NCBI GenBank assembly: GCA_017472115.1
Contig: JAFUQW010000074.1
Location: 1 to 11,818 of the forward strand
Direction: 5' to 3'
Length of the DNA stretch: 11,818 nucleotides
Source: Bacteroidales bacterium
GTDB taxonomy: Bacteria; Bacteroidota; Bacteroidia; Bacteroidales; UBA932
The notes below the pieces were generated by a model. It was not told the origin of the DNA and ran no database searches. It saw nothing but the letters and a program-made list of their open reading frames with translations. Position numbers and translations under genes: made by a program. Positions within the stretch are counted from its first letter, which is position 1. Every line of letters begins with the position of its first letter. Positions 5,737 through 11,818 of this stretch are shown piece by piece.

Positions 5737-6769
5737 ATATAGTTTCATAGCTTTGCTGATGTTCGTCCTGACTTCATGTTCGGAGAGCAGGCTGCGCACC
5801 GACGGTTCCGATGCAATAAGGCTGACCGTGGATGTGCCGGAAACGCGTGCGTCTCTGTTCGAGGGCAATGCTTCATTGTTTGACAAGGATGTAGGCGGAC
5901 GCAGCTTCATGGCCTATTCATATATGGCTGGGGACGGGATCAACGGCGGAAAGACCTATATAGATGCGGCGGAGGTGGAATATTTTGAGGCTGCCGATGA
6001 CTGGCGTTTTATCGATGCCTCAGGCAATTACATCAACTACTACTGGCCGAAGAACGGGAAACTGAACTTTTTTGCACACATGCCGGCGGTCAAGAGCGAG
6101 GCGGCGGTCACTGAGGTCGGATACAGTCATGGCGACGGCTCTTATTTCTTGTTCGACCTGCCGTTGTATTCTTATGATCCGGAAGAAAAAGATTCCGAGG
6201 TTCCTGAATCATCCCCGAATCAGGATGCCCTCAAGGAATTCATCTATGCCTATTCTCCTGACCGGGACAAGTCCTCCCAAGAAGTTGATGACGGGATAAG
6301 GTTACAGTTCATGCATCCGTTTGCCGCCCTGTATTTCGATCTGGGCATATCTTACCGTATGACGTTAGAGAGTATGACCATTAAGGGATTAGGCTATAAG
6401 GGGAGGTATGAATTCAAGGACGGCGTATGGACTTTGAAGCCTGATGATGTTACAGACGATCTGTATATAAGCGTTCAGGAAGGTGTCCCGAGTGAAGACC
6501 TCAATTTCAACTCTTCTATCGGCGGACCTTATCTCGTAATGCCTCAGGCTACGACAGGTCTGCAGCTCAGTATCAAAGGCAGAAGGCTGGACGATAGTGT
6601 TTATGACGAGACGGTCAGCCTGAATGTTTCGGGTGTCACGGAGTGGGAAGCCGGGAAGAAATATCGCTACACCCTCAATCTCGGCCAGGCCGATGCGGAG
6701 ATTCTGTTCAAGGTGGCCGTTGAGGAATGGGGTGTGGTAAGTCATAAGAACAATATCAATGTGGAATAA
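5726..6769 (+). CDS. Fimbrillin family lipoprotein, accessory pilus subunit
   Basis: This encodes 347 residues, with two adjacent ATG codons at 5726 and 5729; either fits, and both give a lipoprotein signal ending LMFVLTSC. The start lies inside the end of the previous gene, suggesting coupled translation. Fimbrillin-like strands are clear: IRLTVDVPETRASLF near residue 32, INYYWPKNGKLNFFAHMP (Trp107), LQFMHPFAALYFDL (from about residue 193), and WEAGKKYRYTLNLGQADAEI (Gly310). The YYWPKN motif is shared with the stalk candidate at 3422, so this is its closest relative among the downstream genes by eye, though the pattern is of normal local base composition. ETRAS near residue 40 provides an Arg where type V pilins are typically trimmed. 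A loop rich in Asp, Glu and Ser (about 150-190) interrupts the middle. Which position in the pilus it occupies cannot be read from sequence. Confidence 0.85.
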   Translation: MMNRYSFIALLMFVLTSCSESRLRTDGSDAIRLTVDVPETRASLFEGNASLFDKDVGGRSFMAYSYMAGDGINGGKTYIDAAEVEYFEAADDWRFIDASGNYINYYWPKNGKLNFFAHMPAVKSEAAVTEVGYSHGDGSYFLFDLPLYSYDPEEKDSEVPESSPNQDALKEFIYAYSPDRDKSSQEVDDGIRLQFMHPFAALYFDLGISYRMTLESMTIKGLGYKGRYEFKDGVWTLKPDDVTDDLYISVQEGVPSEDLNFNSSIGGPYLVMPQATTGLQLSIKGRRLDDSVYDETVSLNVSGVTEWEAGKKYRYTLNLGQADAEILFKVAVEEWGVVSHKNNINVE

Positions 6770-6770
6770 G

Positions 6771-8030
6771 ATGAAGAAACCGTTTTATATATGTCTGTTG
6801 CTCTGTCTGTGCTCCTGCGACCATTCCGGAGTGCAGGACCGTCCTGATGCCGGCAGCGGGATATGGCTGTCTGCGCGGGTGGAGGGCTCCGTGGCGACTA
6901 AAAAGCCGTATGTGCCTTATGAGGATGCGGACAGCGAACCCGATTATCCTACCTCGGAGAGGGTCCTGTCTGCCGATGTGTGGGGCTCTACCGTAAAATA
7001 TCTGTTCAAGCATGAATTGAAAGATGATGGGAACCCTTATGACGGGAGTGGGACTGACGGTAAAGTGGCGATACACACCAATGCCTCTTTCAGAAGCGGT
7101 GACCCTCAGCTTTTGAGTGCAGCCATATATGGCAAGGGCGATGGCAGTACTCCGGAAGTGTATTTTGTGGCATTTCATCCTATGGGCTGGACTACTGCGG
7201 CTGCCGGGACTGCCGATGAAGGAAAGGTTGCGGCTTATAGCTTTGACGGCAATGATGATGTGATGTTTGCCCCTCAGGTGTCAGGTCATTATGCTACGGA
7301 CTACGAGAAATCCCCTCAGCTTTATTTCCGCCATCTTCTCACATGGCTCAGAATCGAAGTCAAGGCCGAGAGCGAGACCGTCTCTGATGCATGGGGAAAA
7401 ATAACGGCGATGACGCTGAAGTCAAAGAACAAGGTTACAGTGGATCTGTCGGAAAATGCATATCTTGAGACGACTGAGGACTCGAAAACCATATATACGT
7501 ACAAGGGTTTTGAGGAAGATGACGGGCATATATCTTTCTCCGGCGAGGTGGATATGGCTTTCTTCTGCACTGAAGATGAAGAAGTATATGTAGAAGACAA
7601 GGTGACTGTCAGGAAGAAATTCACAGACGAAAAGTTTCCGGCTGGCCACAGCGGAAGTGAAGGCGGCGGATATAAGATACCGGGCAAGTTCGATTCGGCG
7701 GTGGAAGATATAGACCCTGTGGAAGTGGCCTATGTGATGTGCGCTCCTGTGAATGCCACGGAGATGGTTGTCGTTGATGGAAATGAGGTGGATTCTGCGG
7801 AATACGAGATTACAGTTGTAACGGAAAAGAGAACTGTGACCGTGCCTGTTGACCTTAGGGTCGAGGTTGATGGGGAGGATGTTCCTTATGAAGGTTCCAC
7901 AAGATGCAGGCAGTTTACCCTCAGCCTGCTTTTCAAGATGGGAAATACGGTGAGTGCCACTGTTTATGCGAAGGACTGGATACCGGATGGAGTGATAGTC
8001 AGCGATTTTGGTGATGGGGAGATAAAATGA
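6771..8030 (+). CDS. Fimbrillin-like lipoprotein, accessory subunit, paralogue of the next gene
   Basis: ATG 6771 is chosen over the in-frame ATG 6759 because it gives a standard lipoprotein signal, MKKPFYICLLLCLCSC (Cys16), and lies one base after the previous stop. The protein is then 419 residues. It shows EVYFVAFHPMGW, the DDVMFAPQVSGHY motif (residues 162-168 at its core), YFRHLLTWLRIEVKA and SDAWGKITAMTL (Trp208), a set shared with the product of 8027-8986. A C-terminal strand TRCRQFTLSLLFKMGNTVSATV corresponds to the GRxYxxxL strand of other fimbrillins. Between about residues 235 and 330 it carries a long insertion rich in Glu, Asp, Lys and Gly that the paralogue lacks. Cys8, Cys12 and Cys14 in the signal peptide are unusual but upstream of the lipidated Cys. 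Stop and next start overlap in ATGATGA. An accessory or near-tip role is inferred. Confidence 0.82.
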   Translation: MKKPFYICLLLCLCSCDHSGVQDRPDAGSGIWLSARVEGSVATKKPYVPYEDADSEPDYPTSERVLSADVWGSTVKYLFKHELKDDGNPYDGSGTDGKVAIHTNASFRSGDPQLLSAAIYGKGDGSTPEVYFVAFHPMGWTTAAAGTADEGKVAAYSFDGNDDVMFAPQVSGHYATDYEKSPQLYFRHLLTWLRIEVKAESETVSDAWGKITAMTLKSKNKVTVDLSENAYLETTEDSKTIYTYKGFEEDDGHISFSGEVDMAFFCTEDEEVYVEDKVTVRKKFTDEKFPAGHSGSEGGGYKIPGKFDSAVEDIDPVEVAYVMCAPVNATEMVVVDGNEVDSAEYEITVVTEKRTVTVPVDLRVEVDGEDVPYEGSTRCRQFTLSLLFKMGNTVSATVYAKDWIPDGVIVSDFGDGEIK

Positions 8031-8986
8031 TGAAGAATTCAATATATATGACAATTGTTGTCACGGCCCTGATGCTGACCGGCTGCTCGCGTGTCGTTGC
8101 TGACATTCAGGAGCGCGCTGTCATGATGAGCGCCGATGTCTGCGGACCTGACGTTGTTACCAAGGCTTCAGGCGAAGTCTATACGGGCGAGGTTCCCACG
8201 GCAGATAATCCGCTTGCGGTGGATCTTTGGTTTTCTGAAGAATCTGGAAAATACGGGACTGAGACTCCGGGAAACACAGAGACTTATATCCCATGTCATA
8301 CCAGGATGACATTCGATACGGGCAATCCGGTGGCTGTGCTTTATGAAGGGGATTCAGGAAAAGCTCTCAAATATCCGACAGACGGGAACATAATGTGCAT
8401 GGGCTTTTATCCTCAGGGCGTCTGGACCTGGTCCGGGACAGACGGAGTTGTCGCCACTGCGGAAATAGACGGTTCGGATGACCTGATGTTCGCTCCGGAG
8501 ATAACGGGAAACTGGAACGATAAATTCGGACCGCAGCAGTACGGTCACGTCCTGGCGTGGCTGGAGATAGTAGGATGTGCGACCTCACATGATGCAGATG
8601 ATGCATGGGGGAAGATAACGAAGATAAGCGTTTCTTCCAAAAGTATCGTAAATATAAGTGCGGCTGACGGCTCACCTGTCTATGCGGGTGATGATATTTC
8701 AATCCCTGCTCTCGACGATTCTGAAGGCAGGGATCTCAAGGTGGTTTTTGACAATACGGAAACTGGTGTTTACGGGTCGGTGTTCGTCAGTCCTGCAGAG
8801 TCTGTCACCGTCACCGTTCTGACCTCTGACGGCAAGACTGCGGAGAAAACGATTGCTCCTGCCGGTGGCTTCATGGCGGGACGCCAGTATGTGGTGGCTC
8901 TGTATTTCGATCCTCTTGCCATCATCGACGGATTCTGTACCTTGACTTCTTGGGAAAATGAGAATGACAATCTATATATCAGGTAA
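8027..8986 (+). CDS. Fimbrillin-like lipoprotein, accessory subunit, shorter paralogue of the preceding gene
   Basis: A 319-residue protein; ATG codons at 8027 and 8030 are both usable, and 8027 overlaps the previous stop. The signal is MKNSIYMTIVVTALMLTGC after the second Met. A VVTKASGEVYTG segment follows, the VTKA form being common near the mature N-terminus of fimbrillins. The core matches the preceding gene: CMGFYPQGVW, DDLMFAPEITGNW (Asp151 onward), QYGHVLAWLEIVG and DDAWGKITKISVSSKSIV (Trp194), with 43 residues from the first motif to the Trp against 46 in the neighbour. The end has GGFMAGRQYVVALYFDPL, the usual last strand, and a short tail. The large insertion of the neighbour is absent, giving a protein about 100 residues shorter. 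This looks like an old tandem duplication. Nine bases separate its stop from the adhesin start. Confidence 0.83.
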   Translation: MMKNSIYMTIVVTALMLTGCSRVVADIQERAVMMSADVCGPDVVTKASGEVYTGEVPTADNPLAVDLWFSEESGKYGTETPGNTETYIPCHTRMTFDTGNPVAVLYEGDSGKALKYPTDGNIMCMGFYPQGVWTWSGTDGVVATAEIDGSDDLMFAPEITGNWNDKFGPQQYGHVLAWLEIVGCATSHDADDAWGKITKISVSSKSIVNISAADGSPVYAGDDISIPALDDSEGRDLKVVFDNTETGVYGSVFVSPAESVTVTVLTSDGKTAEKTIAPAGGFMAGRQYVVALYFDPLAIIDGFCTLTSWENENDNLYIR

Positions 8987-8995
8987 CTTACAGAT

Positions 8996-11818
8996 ATGAA
9001 TATTAAGATACATATATGGATCATTGGGGCATTGATGCTTTTCCTCTCAGGATGCGTTGAGGAGATTGACCGTCATGTCTATCCGGGCGAATATATAACC
9101 TTCACGGCCGGCATGTCCTCATATACGACAAAGGGCGGGGATGCGTTAAGCTCTGTTGCCGGGAAACTGGGCGTCGAAGAGGAGGACTGGATTGTGGAGG
9201 CCGGTACAAAGGCATCTCCGACCGTCCGGCTTACGGGGTCGGCAGGAGTGATTGCATATATGTATGACGGTGCGTGGACAGGCAAAGAGACTCCATGGCC
9301 TGAGATGGCCAATTCCGAATTTGTATTTGAGGGGAACATGCTTTCCGCCAGGACACCGGTGCGATGGACGGAGGTGTCGAAGGAAAGACTGAAAGTCTAT
9401 GCCTATGCTCCGTATATGGAACTGGAAGGGCTCGGGGCAACTGCTGCATCCGACATGGCGATACCGTATTCTGTTCCGGCTGAAGTGGGGGAACAGCTTG
9501 ACATCATTGTGGCGAAGCAGGATGTCGTGGCCGATTCCGAGAAGAACGGAAGCATTGACCTTGATTTTCAACACATATTGACGGCAGTCCGTTTCAAGAT
9601 GGGGTTCGGCAGCAATGTGAAAGTGAAATCACTGACTGTCAATAATGTGTATGGGGCAGGGCGTTTCAGTCTGGGAGGGAATGACGGTTCAGGATGGAGT
9701 TTTGTTGACGGTGTACATTCCCAGAACAGCAGTTTTTCTATAGACTTGGGAGATGGCCGGGAATTCAGTTCAGGTGACATGATCAACGAAGACGACCTGA
9801 CTTTGATGCTCATCCCTCAGACTCTGTCCTCGGCATCTTCTTTGACCTTGGAATATACGGATGGAACTGAAGTCAAGTCTTTGGTGTTTCCTCTCGACGG
9901 CAAGACCTGGGGGCTCGGCAGGATGGTCACTTATACCCTATATGACGCGGAGCAGAATACCCCTATCTATTTCGATCTGGCTGCTGGGAATGTTCATATC
10001 GGCTTCGAACTGAATAATGATACTTATAAAACATCCAAAACTGGATCAGACAGGATATATAAGGGTTTTGTGTTTGACGGAGCTCAGAAAAAAGAAGTCT
10101 ATGGCGTTCATGATGATGATAATCAGTATTATGTATATCAGTCAGCAGGTACAGGAGGAGTCCCTGATCACCCTGCAGTGACATTGCCGGATGGCACCCT
10201 ATGGACAGATTTCATAGAGAATAATACTTCTGTGGCGTCTGTCATAACTGGGTGGACAGAGGCTGTCGAAAGTACAGGCCGCACATCGACTCCACACAGA
10301 ATTCATGTGCAGGGATCAGATATGACCGTCCGGATGACGATAGATGATATATGGTCGTCATATGAACATCGGTATCCGATGAGATCAACTGGGGGAATTG
10401 GCTTTGTCGCAGAGGGGAATGCTGCCCTTCTTCTGGATATACAAGGGGATAACCGTTTGGGCAATATTCATTATTGCACTGGTCTTGATTATACAAATCG
10501 ATTGGAGTTTAATGGTACGGGGTCGGTTACGGTTGCAGCAGTAGGAGGAAAGACCGACAGCTATTATTCCAGTGGAGATTATTGGGGTGAAACCGTAGTG
10601 AATGACACTACCTTTGCATCTAATTTCTGGTGTGCGGCGATAGGTGGAGATGATTTTACTCCCAATTATTTGAGTTCCAGAGGACATAGCCATGGGATAG
10701 TCATAAACAGCGGTAATGTCTTTGCCGGCACCACAAAGGCAGAGAACTGTACGGCTATAGGTGCCGGGGGAAACGACCATGCTACGATCACAATCAATGG
10801 AGGAACGGTTACGGCTGTTGCAAGTACCACAGGAACGGCGATAGGCGGTGGAATCGGATTCGGATCTTCCGGTGGTGTAGGCAATGTCACGATAACGGGA
10901 GGTAATGTATATGCTTACAATCATTCGAACCGATGGGATATTCCGAGTTCTGCCATTGGAGGTGCGGGTTCGCGGAATGGAGCTGGAAATATCGGTAATG
11001 TAACTATAACAGGTGGCAATGTATATGCTCAGGCTGCTATGGGAACAGCCATCGGTGGCGGAAGCAGTATGTATAATATGGGAGGGAACGCTGTCGTGGA
11101 AATGTCCGGGGGACATGTCGTTGCGAGGAGTGTCAGGGCAGAAAGTGGTCTGGTTCCCGGCACATGGGTTGAGGCGGGTGCAGGGATTGGAGGTGGTTCA
11201 GGATGTACAAGTGGTGCAAATAATAATTATCCATATGTGAATGGAGGATCAGCCGAACGTATAATCGTTTCAGGAAATGCGGTAGTCGAAACGGGTTCTA
11301 TCGGAGGAGGAAAGAGCGGCCATGAGAACGGATTTATCGGCACAGCGGTCATAAACGTCAGCGGCGGTTATGTTCAGGGCCAGTTCGTGATGGCGGCGGG
11401 ATCTTCTACAGCTCCGACCTTCACCATGACAGGTGGAGTCATCCGCAACAGCAAGACTGCGGACGATGCTGATGACTATTACAATATCGTCAAGAATGGC
11501 GGAGCCGTATATATGGAGGACGGCAAATTCGATATGTCGGGCGGCACCATTACCGGATGTTCAGCCGAAAAGGGTGGGGCAGTGTATATCAGCAAGGGTG
11601 AGAAATCTCTGGTTGACCCGTCTTTCTCGATGAAAGGCGGAATCATAGAGAACTGCATTTCAACAGGCGACGGAGGCGCAGTTTATCTTGAGAACGGCAC
11701 GGTGACCATAAGCGGCTCGGCCCAGATTCTTGATAATGTGAGCAGGGGAAGCGGCGGGGCTGTATGTGTCCGAAAGACATCTTCGTCCGTTCCGTCATTT
11801 ACCATGTCGGGAGGTCAC
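8996..11818 (+). CDS. Large fimbrillin/beta-helix fusion lipoprotein, probable pilus tip adhesin, 3' end outside window
   Basis: The frame runs without a stop from ATG 8996 to the window edge: 941 residues, incomplete. The signal is MNIKIHIWIIGALMLFLSGC (Cys20). Residues of about 30-318 are a fimbrillin-like domain (FTAGMSSYTTKGG, LKVYAYAPYMEL, DLDFQHILTAVRFKMG with His193, LMLIPQTLS, WGLGRMVTYTLYD). Residues 319-560 are an unfamiliar link region with beta character (HRIHVQGSDMTVRMT, GIGFVAEGNAALLLDIQG). From about 570 come short repeats with a turn motif TITGGNVYA or MSGGT and an inner AIGGG motif, starting at residues 570, 600, 633, 671 and 703; later ones carry GGAV (835, 860, 893, 920). 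Such Gly/Val/Thr ladders fit a right-handed beta-helix like carbohydrate-binding or Pmp-type adhesin regions. Position at the operon end and this build suggest a tip adhesin carried by a fimbrillin plug domain; ligand unknown. Confidence 0.82.
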   Translation, partial: MNIKIHIWIIGALMLFLSGCVEEIDRHVYPGEYITFTAGMSSYTTKGGDALSSVAGKLGVEEEDWIVEAGTKASPTVRLTGSAGVIAYMYDGAWTGKETPWPEMANSEFVFEGNMLSARTPVRWTEVSKERLKVYAYAPYMELEGLGATAASDMAIPYSVPAEVGEQLDIIVAKQDVVADSEKNGSIDLDFQHILTAVRFKMGFGSNVKVKSLTVNNVYGAGRFSLGGNDGSGWSFVDGVHSQNSSFSIDLGDGREFSSGDMINEDDLTLMLIPQTLSSASSLTLEYTDGTEVKSLVFPLDGKTWGLGRMVTYTLYDAEQNTPIYFDLAAGNVHIGFELNNDTYKTSKTGSDRIYKGFVFDGAQKKEVYGVHDDDNQYYVYQSAGTGGVPDHPAVTLPDGTLWTDFIENNTSVASVITGWTEAVESTGRTSTPHRIHVQGSDMTVRMTIDDIWSSYEHRYPMRSTGGIGFVAEGNAALLLDIQGDNRLGNIHYCTGLDYTNRLEFNGTGSVTVAAVGGKTDSYYSSGDYWGETVVNDTTFASNFWCAAIGGDDFTPNYLSSRGHSHGIVINSGNVFAGTTKAENCTAIGAGGNDHATITINGGTVTAVASTTGTAIGGGIGFGSSGGVGNVTITGGNVYAYNHSNRWDIPSSAIGGAGSRNGAGNIGNVTITGGNVYAQAAMGTAIGGGSSMYNMGGNAVVEMSGGHVVARSVRAESGLVPGTWVEAGAGIGGGSGCTSGANNNYPYVNGGSAERIIVSGNAVVETGSIGGGKSGHENGFIGTAVINVSGGYVQGQFVMAAGSSTAPTFTMTGGVIRNSKTADDADDYYNIVKNGGAVYMEDGKFDMSGGTITGCSAEKGGAVYISKGEKSLVDPSFSMKGGIIENCISTGDGGAVYLENGTVTISGSAQILDNVSRGSGGAVCVRKTSSSVPSFTMSGGH
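10703..11818 (+). repeat. Degenerate coding repeats of the beta-helix region
   Basis: At least ten imperfect units of about 25-55 codons run to the window edge. The best pair lies at 10892 and 11006, where the codons for ITGGNVYA differ only at a few third positions. The first five units start at 10703, 10793, 10892, 11006 and 11102 (30, 33, 38 and 32 codons apart). In the last part (from about 11420) the unit changes from AIGGG-containing to GGAVY-containing, so two related sub-types adjoin. Divergence at DNA level shows the repeats are old rather than recently amplified. Confidence 0.75.

Noticed and set aside
7422..8054. 210-residue minus-strand frame
   Set aside because: It is antisense to a clear fimbrillin-like lipoprotein and crosses the junction with the next gene; the composition is not protein-like.
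10385..11116. 243-residue minus-strand frame opposite the beta-helix repeats
   Set aside because: The product is a low-complexity Ser/Thr/Arg/Ile sequence that mirrors the Gly/Val-rich repeats of the + strand; no start context or domain.

Overview
The window looks like a chromosomal piece of a Bacteroidales gut or oral bacterium. The reasons are consecutive lipoproteins of the fimbrillin (FimA/Mfa1-like) superfamily, the paired DUF3575 and DUF5119 proteins that often precede such genes in this order, the absence of Shine-Dalgarno sequences before most starts, and an A/T-rich leader before the main fimbrillin gene. Genus cannot be fixed from the sequence. Every supported gene is on the + strand; I see no tRNA, rRNA, insertion sequence or CRISPR array.

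Layout. 1-795 is the 3' end of a family 20 beta-hexosaminidase with a C-terminal F5/8-type (discoidin-like) domain. 796-906 is a non-coding leader with two perfect A/T-rich dyads followed by a G9 and a T9 tract. 907-2221 is one gene, an OmpA-like region plus DUF3575, broken by a G10 tract at 1290-1299; nine Gs would restore a 437-residue protein. 2218-3309 (DUF5119 lipoprotein) overlaps it by ATGA. After a 112-base gap carrying a repeat-like element, 3422-4666 encodes the probable main fimbrillin, markedly A/T-richer than its neighbours. A 116-base spacer then carries two back-to-back hairpins, one with a CA-repeat loop. Downstream, four fimbrillin-type lipoproteins are packed with overlaps or gaps of 1 to 9 bases: 4783-5736, 5726-6769, 6771-8030, 8027-8986, and an incomplete adhesin from 8996 to the window edge.

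How the genes probably work together. This is best read as a type V pilus operon of the kind studied in Porphyromonas and Bacteroides. Subunits are exported as lipoproteins, reach the outer membrane, are trimmed by an arginine-specific protease and polymerise by strand exchange. The 3422 product would be the stalk, 4783 to 8027 anchor or accessory subunits, and the 8996 product a tip adhesin in which a fimbrillin domain is fused to a long beta-helix-like repeat region. The DUF3575 and DUF5119 proteins would be envelope partners. The most notable points are the possible homopolymer on/off switch in the first gene, the double hairpin that may set stalk-to-accessory ratio, the compositionally foreign stalk gene, and the fimbrillin/beta-helix fusion. 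Specific subunit roles are inferred from order and architecture, not shown.
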